From Crocinitomicaceae bacterium (lineage in GTDB: Bacteria; Bacteroidota; Bacteroidia; Flavobacteriales_D; Crocinitomicaceae): a stretch of 64,000 nt of DNA. The position numbers were made by a program, and so were the translations under genes. The DNA is taken from positions 62,001 through 126,000 of the forward strand of contig JAHEMJ010000012.1 of NCBI GenBank assembly GCA_024643725.1, written 5' to 3'. Of this stretch, positions 41,940 through 50,747 are shown piece after piece. Each line of letters starts with the position of its first letter. The stretch's first letter is position 1. The notes below the pieces were generated by a model that did no database searches, was not told where the DNA came from, and saw nothing but the letters and a program-made list of their open reading frames with translations.

Positions 41940-43357
41940 TAGTTCAGTACCGCTTTTTTCTGGTATCCAAATAACTCAAAAAACTTGATGGCTTGCACCA
42001 CTTCATACGGAACATCGTCCTCCCAACTTGCTGCACCTGCTTTGATTTTACTCAATACATCGTCTGATAAAATGTGCAATAAGCGCTCGTCGTATTCTGG
42101 AATCGCCGCAATTTTATCATTTGCTTGCATGTAGGTCAAAAGTCCCGTTAAGTTTTCAGGTAATTTGATGTTATGAAGTCCATATAATTCACCACTGTCC
42201 ACATTGATTGCAGGATAAACATACAACTTCACATTGTGTCCAAATCCTCGGCCAAATGCTTCCAAAAGTCCGCCCGGTAAATTATCGTAATACTTCTCAT
42301 CGAAAATAATGTGCAGGTTGTATACCCCCATAATGACGCCAACTAGATTCCCTTTCGCAATGGCGGAAAGGTATTCGAGCATTTTGTAATGTTTCAAATA
42401 ATTAGAAATCATCACAGTATATCCAAGCGAACCTAATAATTCCGCTCGATCGAGGAAGTCTTTATCCGAAATTTTTCCATCCGCCGTTAAATCTTTCAAG
42501 GTCAATTCAAAGACAACTTCTAGGTTCTCTTCTTTCACACGGTTTTCTTTTAGGAATTCCTTGCGTGCTTTTTCAATCATGTCGATGTGTACTTTCGTCA
42601 CTGGACGAAATCTTCCGCGCATCAATAAGATGTTCTTTTTATAGAGCGCAGTTGATGGTTGCATGACATTTTTCGCTAAATCAAACATGGTCGCATTGGT
42701 GATTCCACGACGCACTAAATTCAAGGCGATAATGCGATTATCCATTTCCTCAAAGTCAGGACCAGAGATGCGTAACATGTCAATTTCCATGCGGTCTCTT
42801 GGTAGTCGATGCACAATTCCATCGATGAATTCATCAATGCTTTGCGACTGGAAATAACAAGCGTAAACAAGGTTTACACCCAGAATTCCAAGTGCTTCTT
42901 GTTGTGCTTTATGGCTATTGTCATGCATTTTGATGTGCAAAATAACCGTATTCGGCTTGGAATCTAATCCCAATTGGAAGCGCATTCCAACCCAACCTTG
43001 TCCTTGGTTTGTTTTGTGGTAATTCAGTGATTCTACCGTATTACAGAAAGCAAAGAATCGCGCTTCTCTATTTTTCACCGGTAAAATTTCCTGTAAGTGT
43101 TGGAATTCAGTCTCCAACATGGTGGAAAGTCTTTCTTCACATACGTAACGCACCGTTTCACCGTACATGGAATCAGATACTTTCATGTCGTATGCAGACT
43201 GCGTATAGGCAATGGTCCCTGAGCTACCTCCAGCTTTAAAAAAATTAGCTGCCACTTCTTGTCCAGCACCAATCTCTGCAAAACACCCGTAAATGTCAGG
43301 GGTTAAGTTGATTTTTAAGGCCTTTTCCTCTGTGGTTAATCTCGTACTTTCTCCCAT
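41939..43357 (-). CDS. Conserved Bacteroidota protein of unknown function
   Basis: 472 residues, no signal peptide, no membrane helix. Conserved-looking blocks: INLTPDIYGCFAEIGAGQEVA near the N-terminus, GGSSGTIAYTQSAYDM, GWVGMRFQLGL (about 122), LLMRGRFRPVTKVHIDM (about 240), and NLHIIFDEKYYDNLPGG (about 345). I recall relatives carrying misleading database names such as TonB-dependent receptor or NMN adenylyltransferase; neither fits what is seen, since it is a soluble cytoplasmic protein. It shares a base with the genes on both sides, so it is part of the six-gene operon. Confidence 0.75.
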   Translation of the reverse strand: MGESTRLTTEEKALKINLTPDIYGCFAEIGAGQEVAANFFKAGGSSGTIAYTQSAYDMKVSDSMYGETVRYVCEERLSTMLETEFQHLQEILPVKNREARFFAFCNTVESLNYHKTNQGQGWVGMRFQLGLDSKPNTVILHIKMHDNSHKAQQEALGILGVNLVYACYFQSQSIDEFIDGIVHRLPRDRMEIDMLRISGPDFEEMDNRIIALNLVRRGITNATMFDLAKNVMQPSTALYKKNILLMRGRFRPVTKVHIDMIEKARKEFLKENRVKEENLEVVFELTLKDLTADGKISDKDFLDRAELLGSLGYTVMISNYLKHYKMLEYLSAIAKGNLVGVIMGVYNLHIIFDEKYYDNLPGGLLEAFGRGFGHNVKLYVYPAINVDSGELYGLHNIKLPENLTGLLTYMQANDKIAAIPEYDERLLHILSDDVLSKIKAGAASWEDDVPYEVVQAIKFFELFGYQKKAVLN

Positions 43358-44430
43358 TAATTTGGATCTTTAAATGATGGATTCGTAATAAAATTGTAGT
43401 CGCTTAGGGTTAATAGGAATTTCTTTAATAAGTATTTTTCTTGTGTATCTAATTGAACACCGCCTTGATTGGCGTATTCAATTTTTGGATCAATTGTCGG
43501 ACTCATGTGGATGCCGCTCGAATAATGTTCAATCACAGCGTCCAATGTGGCGAAACGTCCATCATGCATATACGGAGCGGTGAATGCAATATTGCGCAAT
43601 GTGGTCACCTTGAATTTTCCATAATCTTCTGGATTCTGGGTAACTGCTCCACGTCCCAAATCAGTAAACGTCGCATCGAGTCCATTGTTACTAAATTTCT
43701 TCACGCGCATCAATGGACCATTATGGCAATGGAAACAATCGGCACCATTCAAACTTTTGAATAAATCATAGCCAGCCCAATCATCTACGTCAATGGTCGC
43801 TAAAATACTTTGTTCTGTTGCCGTCATGGCCATGTTGTTTTCGAATTTGTACATGACATCAAACTTCGATTCACTTGAAATCATTGTACGAATGAACTGG
43901 GCAATGGCTTTTGCTGCTTTGATGGAATCTACCCCCTCTTCACCGAAGGCTTTGAAAAAACGGTTACGGTAGGTGACATCGGAATTAAGTTTGTGAACTG
44001 CATCTTTCCAAGATTGATGCATTTCAATGGGATTAATCACAGGTTCAATAATCTGTTTTTCCAACGTGGTTCGACGTCCATCCCAAAAGAAATAATCTTC
44101 CCATCCTAAGTTAATCAAGGCCATCGATTGACGATTTCCGTAAACCCCATCGATGCCAACAGAAAACTGACTGGAATCGGAGAAGGAATGTTGCGGCATG
44201 TGACAAGATGCACATGAAATCGAATTGTCTCCACTTAATTGTTTTTCATAAAACAAAAAACGCCCCAATTCAACGCCTTCGACCGTCATCGGATTGTCCG
44301 ATGGAATCAACATATCCGGAAAATGTGATGGGATTTTAAGTTGATAGGGAGTAGGGGTATAGTCTGCTTTATCCTTACGACAAGCAGTAAAAACGAATAG
44401 AACGAAAATTGGCAGAAGGAATTTCATCAA
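43357..44430 (-). CDS. Di-heme cytochrome c peroxidase/MbnH-like lipoprotein
   Basis: 357 residues. Lipobox FTAC gives an N-terminal lipid on Cys17. Two heme c sites are seen: CASCH (about residue 77) and CFHCH (about 230). RQSMALINLGWEDYFFWDGRR (cut at family core, about 100-118) and TLRNIAFTAPYMHDGRF (about 270-286) are hallmarks of the CcpA/MauG family. The upstream overlapping gene is MbnP-like, and MbnH enzymes oxidise a Trp of MbnP. This pairing makes an MbnH-type role more likely than peroxide removal. Confidence 0.87.
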   Translation of the reverse strand: MMKFLLPIFVLFVFTACRKDKADYTPTPYQLKIPSHFPDMLIPSDNPMTVEGVELGRFLFYEKQLSGDNSISCASCHMPQHSFSDSSQFSVGIDGVYGNRQSMALINLGWEDYFFWDGRRTTLEKQIIEPVINPIEMHQSWKDAVHKLNSDVTYRNRFFKAFGEEGVDSIKAAKAIAQFIRTMISSESKFDVMYKFENNMAMTATEQSILATIDVDDWAGYDLFKSLNGADCFHCHNGPLMRVKKFSNNGLDATFTDLGRGAVTQNPEDYGKFKVTTLRNIAFTAPYMHDGRFATLDAVIEHYSSGIHMSPTIDPKIEYANQGGVQLDTQEKYLLKKFLLTLSDYNFITNPSFKDPN

Positions 44431-45173
44431 TATACCGTTAATGCATTTTTAAAATTCTGAATGACTTTTTGCGTGAGCGACTCTTGTCCGGCCGCCGTAT
44501 GTGTTAAGTGCTCCGTTTTTAAGTCAATCGGTGTTGTTGGATTACCTAAAAAGTAAGCCAAGTCCAATTTTAACGGAAGCTCCCAAACTTTATTGCCTTT
44601 GTCTTGCCAAGTTACATTCGTAAAGTTGAAGTCCTGCAAATAGGCATCTGTTCCGATATGGAAACTGAAACTTAAGTCCAGGTTATCGGTTCCGTCTACA
44701 ATCGTATCCACTTTACCTTCCAGGTTGACAAAGATATATCCTGGATTCCAGCCCCAGTGCATAGGACCAGCATTGCTAATATTTAATGGGCTACTATTTG
44801 CGAAAGCAGATGGATCCAAGTGATTTAGACTTGAATCTACACCAATTTTACCGGAAAGATTGGTGAATTTTGTGTGATCACCGTTTTGACTCACTAAGGT
44901 ACTTCCCGTTTCTCGGAAGTCGAACAATGCAGCTTCAATCAGGTTCGCAGTTTCACTTTTAATCAACGAAAAATAGCAAATCAATTCGGTGAATTTCACT
45001 TTATAACCCTCAGATGTGGTATAAACGGAATCCATCCAAAAAGTTTGTGCGCCATACGTTGGTGTGATGCTCACTTTGACTGTTTCAGCTACCGGATCAA
45101 CTGGTGTTGGCTTATCTGGTTTACAGCTCCACATCAAGGGAAGCAAGATGAGTAATTGACCGATTTTCTTCAT
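44427..45173 (-). CDS. MbnP-like copper-binding lipoprotein
   Basis: 248 residues. Lipobox MWSC lipidates Cys16. The MbnP family pattern is seen: KVSITPTYGAQTFWMD, YKVKFTELICYFS, and AGPMHWGWNPGYIFVNLEG (about 135-153), in which Trp residues stand in the place of the family's reactive region. In methanotrophs MbnH converts an MbnP Trp to kynurenine to form a copper site. A -7 box TAAATTTG (45185 to 45178) lies only four bases before the ATG. First gene of a six-gene operon. Confidence 0.83.
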   Translation of the reverse strand: MKKIGQLLILLPLMWSCKPDKPTPVDPVAETVKVSITPTYGAQTFWMDSVYTTSEGYKVKFTELICYFSLIKSETANLIEAALFDFRETGSTLVSQNGDHTKFTNLSGKIGVDSSLNHLDPSAFANSSPLNISNAGPMHWGWNPGYIFVNLEGKVDTIVDGTDNLDLSFSFHIGTDAYLQDFNFTNVTWQDKGNKVWELPLKLDLAYFLGNPTTPIDLKTEHLTHTAAGQESLTQKVIQNFKNALTVY

Positions 45174-45264
45174 AAAACAAATTTAACCCAAAACAATCAA
45201 ATTTTGTTCTTAATTTTAAAAAATCCACAAATAAACTTTCAGTAAAAATTCAGCGTCCAAAGAC

Positions 45265-48200
45265 ATGATAACCATGGATCGAAATATACACCCACTAAAG
45301 ATATTAAGTGCCTCAGCGGGATCGGGTAAAACACATCAATTGGTGCTGGAATACTTGACAATTTTACTGAAGGATCTTCAATACAAACGAAAGTACAAGA
45401 GCATTGTTGCCATGACCTTCACCAACAAGGCGGCAAGTGAAATGAAAGAACGCATTCTTTCCACATTATTTGGCCTTGCTTACGAAGATCCATCCAACAC
45501 AAAAATTGCCCATATGAAGGCTGAGTTGGAAAAAGAAACTGGACTTTCCTCTGTTGAATTGGCAAAACGTAGCAAGTTAGCGTTGGAAGGAATTTTACAT
45601 GCATACGAGGACTTTCATGTGTCCACGATTGACAAGTTTAACTTGCGTCTCATCCGCTCTTTTTCTAGAGACTTGGACTTGCCAGCAGATTTTGAGGTGA
45701 TTTTAAATGAAAAACAAGTCACTGAAGATGTCGTTGATCTACTCATGAATCAACTGGGGGCTTTTGGTTACGACGACTTGACAGAATGGATGTTTCTCTA
45801 TGCGAAAGCGAATTTAGAGGAGGGGAATAGCTGGAATTTTCGTCATCAATTGGTTCAATTTTCGACTGTATTAAGTCAGGAACGCAATGCGGAATTAATT
45901 GATCATTTGCTTCAATTGGAATTGACTAAGGACAGCTACCATCGTTTAATCGAAGACCGAAAAAACATCGTTAAACCAATCGCAGAAGAGAGTAAACGTC
46001 TCCACGACGCGTTCTTTGCGTTGAGTCTAGATGAATCACAAGTGCCTGGAAAATCACAAACCTTGAATGCGCTTCGAAAACTCAATGTGAAAGATGAAAT
46101 GCCTCCATTGAATTCGAATGGTGATGGACTCTTCTCGGCAACCTTGGTGAAGAACATGGAAATTGGTTCGAAAATGCCCATTCCGGATGAAATGAAAAGA
46201 GATTTTCTCGCCTTGAATGATCGTTTCATGGGTGAGTTGGCTAAATACAATTTGATCGAATTATATCGCAAAAACTTTTTTAATATGGCGCTGCTTCAAT
46301 ATGTTGGAAAACAGTTGAAGAGCATGATGAACGATGAGCAATTGATTCGCATTTCAGAATTTAATAAGTTGATAAGTCAACTCGTTCGCGATGAGGAGGC
46401 TCCATATATTTATGAGCGATTGGGCGTCCGCTTTGAACATTTTTTATTGGATGAATTTCAAGATACGTCGCGCCTGCAATGGTTAAATTTAATCCCGTTG
46501 TTGCTAGAATCCTTGGGACATAACCGATGGAATTTGATTGTGGGAGATGCGAAACAATCGATTTACCGTTTCAACAATGGACTTGCAGAACAATTTGTGA
46601 GTTTGCCCGCCATTTACAATCCAGAAAATGATGCGCAATTAGCGAAGAAAAGTGCAAATTTGGCTTCGCGGGGTAAAAAGAAAAACTTGGAATCAAATTT
46701 TCGTTCTTCTCCAGTAATTGTAAATTTTAACAATCAATTATTCGAGTCCCTCCGCCAAAAACTTCCGTCAGAAATGGCGCATTTTTACGAAGGATTGACA
46801 CAAACTCCGGTTCAATCCAAACCTGGATACATCCGTATTGAATCTCAAAGCGAAAAACTGGACTTCGATGCGCGTTTAGAGAAGGTCATTGGATTTATTG
46901 AAAAATGTCTTGCAGATGGATTCCAAGCCGGGGATATTTGTATTTTAACAGAAACCAATCGTCTAGGAAATGATTTAGCCATTGGATTGACCGAGAGAAA
47001 ATACCAAGTCGTCTCCCAGGATTCCTTGTTGGTACACAAAGACATGCGAGTTCAGCTGATTTTATCGTATTTAAAACGTCGGGCAGCACCGAAAAAAACA
47101 ACGGAAATGAAGCGTTTTGCTGAGTTGTATTTTCGCATGCATGAGTCCTTGAACACCTCTGATTATTTATCCTATTTTGAACAAATTCAAACGCCAGATA
47201 AAACAACGAGAATTTTTAATGATAAGCGATTTTTAGCGGATCATTTCGGCGGTGAGTCCACCTTTTTCACATCGTATGAAAGCGTGTACGACCTTGTTCA
47301 GAAGTTCATGCTCCTCATGGGTTGGAAAGAAACGAAGGAGCCGTATTTACATCACTTTATGGATGTAATTTATAGTTTTCAATTGGCGCGTCAGGCCGAC
47401 ATTCATCATTTCTTGGAGTACTTTGAAGCGCAAAAAGATAAACTTGCCTTACAAATGCCCGATACGCAATCAGCCATTAAAATCATGACCATTCATAAAT
47501 CCAAAGGATTAGAATTTCCAGTGGTTATTATGCCGAGTTTTGATTTTACCATTGCACTGAAACCAAACTCAAAGTTTTTGTTTGAGGCGAGAGATAAAAT
47601 CGTTTATGCTTTTCCAGCAAAAAGTCTGAAAGTTCCGGAAATTGATGACTTTGCAAAAGCAGAAAGCAATGCCGTTCTATTGGATAAAATGAATTTGTTT
47701 TATGTAGGAATGACTCGTCCAGAATTGCGGTTATATGCCATAAACGATTTCGATCCGAAGAAATTTGGTGGTATGATTCACGAGCAATTGCAGGACCTCT
47801 TTCCGACGATGGGGGAAGATGGTATTCTTGAATTAGGAGAAGCTGGTCCAATTTCATCCAAGCAAGTCAATAATGGCGCCTTGTATGAACCTGAAGATTT
47901 TACCAATTGCCTGTGGTATCCGGACATCGTTTTTAGAAAAATTCAACAGGAAGAATCGGAAGAACAATTGGAAGAACAGCGATTTGGCAATGATTTCCAT
48001 TTGTTGATGTCGAAAAGTGCGAACGCTGCGGACATCGATACTATTCTGAAGGAATTGCTTTCAGATGGATTAATTGAGGAAAAGAATGAAAGTCCTTTGC
48101 GTGAAATAGCACATTCGTTTTGGGAAAAAATGTCAGAAGGGAATTACTTGGAAGGAAAGGAGAAAATCCTGAATGAACAACTGATTTTAGCTGGGGAAAA

Positions 48201-48393
48201 TGAGTTAAAGAAACCAGACAAGGTATTTATCAAAGCAAATGAGGTCTTGGTCATTGATTTCAAAACTGGAAAGGTGGACCAAAAACACATGGAGCAAATC
48301 GTAGCTTATGGAAACCTGTTGGAAGAAATATACGCAAGACCAAGCAGGTGTTTACTTTATTACAGCAGCTTAAACCAATTGACTGAACTTTGA
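45265..48393 (+). CDS. AddA/RecB-like UvrD-family helicase-nuclease
   Basis: 1042 residues. SF1 helicase motifs in order: Walker A SAGSGKTHQLVLEYL (about 16), TFTNKAASEMKERI (about 52), DEFQDTSRLQW (about 396), GDAKQSIYRF (about 428), TIHKSKGLEFPVVIMP (about 742) and YVGMTRPELRLY (about 813). The C-terminal part has VLVIDFKTGKVDQKHMEQIVAYG (cut at core, about 1000), a PD-(D/E)XK nuclease motif. It would process double-strand ends for recombination. An AddB partner is not next to it. Another ATG at 45274 is possible. Confidence 0.88.
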   Translation: MITMDRNIHPLKILSASAGSGKTHQLVLEYLTILLKDLQYKRKYKSIVAMTFTNKAASEMKERILSTLFGLAYEDPSNTKIAHMKAELEKETGLSSVELAKRSKLALEGILHAYEDFHVSTIDKFNLRLIRSFSRDLDLPADFEVILNEKQVTEDVVDLLMNQLGAFGYDDLTEWMFLYAKANLEEGNSWNFRHQLVQFSTVLSQERNAELIDHLLQLELTKDSYHRLIEDRKNIVKPIAEESKRLHDAFFALSLDESQVPGKSQTLNALRKLNVKDEMPPLNSNGDGLFSATLVKNMEIGSKMPIPDEMKRDFLALNDRFMGELAKYNLIELYRKNFFNMALLQYVGKQLKSMMNDEQLIRISEFNKLISQLVRDEEAPYIYERLGVRFEHFLLDEFQDTSRLQWLNLIPLLLESLGHNRWNLIVGDAKQSIYRFNNGLAEQFVSLPAIYNPENDAQLAKKSANLASRGKKKNLESNFRSSPVIVNFNNQLFESLRQKLPSEMAHFYEGLTQTPVQSKPGYIRIESQSEKLDFDARLEKVIGFIEKCLADGFQAGDICILTETNRLGNDLAIGLTERKYQVVSQDSLLVHKDMRVQLILSYLKRRAAPKKTTEMKRFAELYFRMHESLNTSDYLSYFEQIQTPDKTTRIFNDKRFLADHFGGESTFFTSYESVYDLVQKFMLLMGWKETKEPYLHHFMDVIYSFQLARQADIHHFLEYFEAQKDKLALQMPDTQSAIKIMTIHKSKGLEFPVVIMPSFDFTIALKPNSKFLFEARDKIVYAFPAKSLKVPEIDDFAKAESNAVLLDKMNLFYVGMTRPELRLYAINDFDPKKFGGMIHEQLQDLFPTMGEDGILELGEAGPISSKQVNNGALYEPEDFTNCLWYPDIVFRKIQQEESEEQLEEQRFGNDFHLLMSKSANAADIDTILKELLSDGLIEEKNESPLREIAHSFWEKMSEGNYLEGKEKILNEQLILAGENELKKPDKVFIKANEVLVIDFKTGKVDQKHMEQIVAYGNLLEEIYARPSRCLLYYSSLNQLTEL

Positions 48394-49068
48394 TTTAGAA
48401 AGCTCAAGTGCCATTTTTAGGAACGTATAGATTAAGGGATGTGGCAAGTCACGTGTGGAGGAGATTTGTGGACAAAAACTACAAGCCACGAAAAACGGGT
48501 GGTTTTTCAGCGAAACAATTTCTGGGTCATCAAATTGGTTTGTGGCTTCAATTTCAATCAAGTAACCCGTTAATTGTTCCATTAATTGCGGATATAAACT
48601 AAATCGTGCAGAACTCAATTCTGTTGAATTGCAATTCTCATATAGTTTTTCGAATTCTTTGGTTTGAGGAAAAATCGTTACGCGTTCAAATTGACTTCCC
48701 TCAATGAGGTTATCTGAGATCAATTTTTCACCATAAGGATTCAGTTGATGCGTGGAAATCAAATACTCAAAGAAGTATTTATATCCTTCTCCCGTTAGTA
48801 ACACAGGAACATTCGATTCCATGACTAACTTATAAACGCCATTTAAAAAGAAATGATTGAGAAAAGGTCCAGGAGCAATCCAAATACCGTCAAACTGTTC
48901 GAAATAAACGCGTTTGTGCTGAATCGCTTCGTTGATTTTTATCCAGTAATAATTGACTTCAATTTCTAAAAAATCCGAAGCATGGTCCAACGATAAATTT
49001 GTCGCGTGATGCGAATTGTAGGTGAAGTTGTAATCGCCAATAATAGCTATTTTAAGGACTTCACTCAT
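48370..49068 (-). CDS. CTP-synthase C-terminal-like amidotransferase homologue without catalytic Cys
   Basis: 232 residues, related to the glutaminase domain of CTP synthase as a stand-alone protein. IAIIGDYNFTYNSHHATNLSLDHAS (cut at core, about 7-25) and FDGIWIAPGPF (about 59) match this group. At the nucleophile elbow, where active enzymes have GTCGGFQ and some relatives carry Cys or selenocysteine, this protein reads TGEGYKYFFEY, so no Cys is there. CSFCPQ near residue 197 is conserved in the group. It is probably not a glutaminase. It overlaps the helicase gene by 24 bp tail to tail. Confidence 0.75.
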   Translation of the reverse strand: MSEVLKIAIIGDYNFTYNSHHATNLSLDHASDFLEIEVNYYWIKINEAIQHKRVYFEQFDGIWIAPGPFLNHFFLNGVYKLVMESNVPVLLTGEGYKYFFEYLISTHQLNPYGEKLISDNLIEGSQFERVTIFPQTKEFEKLYENCNSTELSSARFSLYPQLMEQLTGYLIEIEATNQFDDPEIVSLKNHPFFVACSFCPQISSTRDLPHPLIYTFLKMALELSKSKFSQLV

Positions 49069-49077
49069 CGAGTTGGC

Positions 49078-49728
49078 TTACCTTTTGAACCAAGCTCTAT
49101 ACTTGGCGTTGGTAATGTCTAAAGAAGTTTCGACACTTGTTTGAGGATCTACATACCATACTTTACATGAAAATGTCGCTTCAAATAAAGAGTAGTCACC
49201 CGTTCCGTCTGAAGCTTGCTTCAAAATCGTGAAGTTAGCCACTTGTCCAGGATCTGTTTCGCGAGAGTACCAAACCTTACCAGTATTGTCTGTGTAAGTC
49301 ACTTGAACACCATCGACACTTTGAGCAACCATGGTCGCTTGGTCTTTAAATAAGATTGGTGTTCCAGAGTTGGTCATGTGCCAATCGTTAAACATTGCCA
49401 ATGTTGGCTCTGTGTTTGCCGTCGCATCAAAATCAAGCGTTCCAAAAGTCAATGTTAAGGATTGAGCATTTTGCGCTGAATAAATAGTGGAGGAATAAAT
49501 CACTTTAGATAAAGCTGGGGAAGCCAAAATCACCGTAGTATCGGATGTGGTTGCTTTGTAACCATTTACGTTTTGAGTCAACTCAAATTGAGTTCCATTC
49601 ACGTATCCGACCAAACTTGCGTTCAAGTCAACTTTATTTGTTGGTGGTGGAATCACTTCATGCTCAATGCAAGAACTGAATAAAGATACCAAAGCAAAAG
49701 CAATAACGGCGAACTTGAATGTTTTCAT
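49078..49728 (-). CDS. Hypothetical lipoprotein
   Basis: 216 residues. Lipobox FSSC lipidates Cys20. The mature part is a Thr/Ser-rich all-beta sequence (NKVDLNASLVGYVNGTQFELTQ, DNTGKVWYSRETDPG), typical of outer-membrane-anchored Bacteroidota proteins. No family is recognised. It has its own promoter at 49759-49790, so it is separate from the operon to its right. Confidence 0.7.
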   Translation of the reverse strand: MKTFKFAVIAFALVSLFSSCIEHEVIPPPTNKVDLNASLVGYVNGTQFELTQNVNGYKATTSDTTVILASPALSKVIYSSTIYSAQNAQSLTLTFGTLDFDATANTEPTLAMFNDWHMTNSGTPILFKDQATMVAQSVDGVQVTYTDNTGKVWYSRETDPGQVANFTILKQASDGTGDYSLFEATFSCKVWYVDPQTSVETSLDITNAKYRAWFKR

Positions 49729-49758
49729 AGTTTACAATAGATTAGGCAATTTATGAAT

Positions 49759-49790
49759 CAAATTTATGTTTATTAACGGAGAAAAACAAA
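49759..49790 (-). promoter_or_regulatory. Promoter of the hypothetical lipoprotein gene
   Basis: On the minus strand TTTG (49790-49787), 20-bp spacer, TAAATTTG (49766-49759): both boxes match the Bacteroidota consensus. The leader would be about 25 nt. Confidence 0.7.
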
Positions 49791-49813
49791 AAAAGATGCC
49801 TTGACCGTTTATT

Positions 49814-50284
49814 TTATTTCAAATCAAAGGCTTGAGCGTAATGATTAAAATACGTTTCGTCGCATTTTTGACTCCCTTTTTGAATTAAATCCCAGACCTC
49901 TTCCGCTTTGTTTTTGATGCTGTTTTTTTGTCCTTTGTAAAAGGATAATTTGTCTGAATGTTGAATGAAAGCTTCTTTCAATGCCACTTCATTTTCTAAT
50001 GAAATACCGCTTGGACTTTGGATGTGAAATGCTTTCAATGGATCAAATCGGACATCGAAAAATGAAACGAGGTTGTCGCTAAAATGCACTAAATAAGAAA
50101 GTTCATTGAAGATTTTCTCAAACACCACATCGCTAAATAATTCGATGAACTTTTCTGCTCTATCCGGTTCTTCCTGTGCTAGTTTGCGCCATTCTTCATC
50201 GTACAATTCATGGATAATCAGGAATTGTTTGAATTCTGTTTCTAAGGATAACAACTCCTCTGTCGTCAAACGTCGAAAACGCAT
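49814..50284 (-). CDS. DUF6495 family protein
   Basis: 156 residues from the ATG at 50284, one base past the gldH stop; the TTG at 50293 lies inside gldH. It starts MRFRRLTTEELLSLETEF and contains FIELFSDVVFEKIFNELSYLVH (cut at core), a mostly helical, acidic cytoplasmic protein. I recall this as a small Bacteroidota family often next to gldH; function unknown. Last gene of the radA-to-gldH operon. Confidence 0.78.
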   Translation of the reverse strand: MRFRRLTTEELLSLETEFKQFLIIHELYDEEWRKLAQEEPDRAEKFIELFSDVVFEKIFNELSYLVHFSDNLVSFFDVRFDPLKAFHIQSPSGISLENEVALKEAFIQHSDKLSFYKGQKNSIKNKAEEVWDLIQKGSQKCDETYFNHYAQAFDLK

Positions 50285-50285
50285 G

Positions 50286-50747
50286 TTATTCAATTGCTCG
50301 TTTGACTTCCATGGAAATATCTAGCACTTCATCCACTGTTTTCTGTGTGATGGCTTGCTCAAAAGTGAAGGTATAAACTCCTTTGTACGGAACTTTTCGA
50401 CGCTTGAAAACCAATTGATGTTCGACAACGGTTCCGGTTTTATTACCTATCCAATTTCCATCGGGATAAGTCGTCTTAATTTCATACGGCTCGCGTACTT
50501 CTTGTCCGTGTGGTGGTTTTGTATTTAAAAAGATCCAGAGATTATTGTACGCGTAATCCGTAGTGGTGCGTACCGTCACAACAAAGTCGTACAAAACACT
50601 CGTATCTTGAATCGATACTTTAAAAACCGGTTTAACATCTTGTTTCCAAACTTGGTGTGAAAATGAAAACGATTTCGTGTAAAAGGAATCATCCTTACAC
50701 GAAAAAAGCAATAAGCCTAAACATAAAAATAAACTAGCTATTCGCAT
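50286..50747 (-). CDS. gldH: Gliding motility lipoprotein GldH
   Basis: 153 residues from the ATG at 50747. The open frame extends to 50849 but that part overlaps ricT out of frame and would bury the signal peptide. Lipobox LLFSC lipidates Cys17. YDFVVTVRTTTDYAYNNLWIFL and LPPGQEVREPYEI-like segments followed by GVYTFTFEQAI fit GldH. GldH is needed for gliding and type IX secretion-linked functions in Flavobacterium. It overlaps the end of the PSP1 gene by 14 bp. Confidence 0.88.
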   Translation of the reverse strand: MRIASLFLCLGLLLFSCKDDSFYTKSFSFSHQVWKQDVKPVFKVSIQDTSVLYDFVVTVRTTTDYAYNNLWIFLNTKPPHGQEVREPYEIKTTYPDGNWIGNKTGTVVEHQLVFKRRKVPYKGVYTFTFEQAITQKTVDEVLDISMEVKRAIE

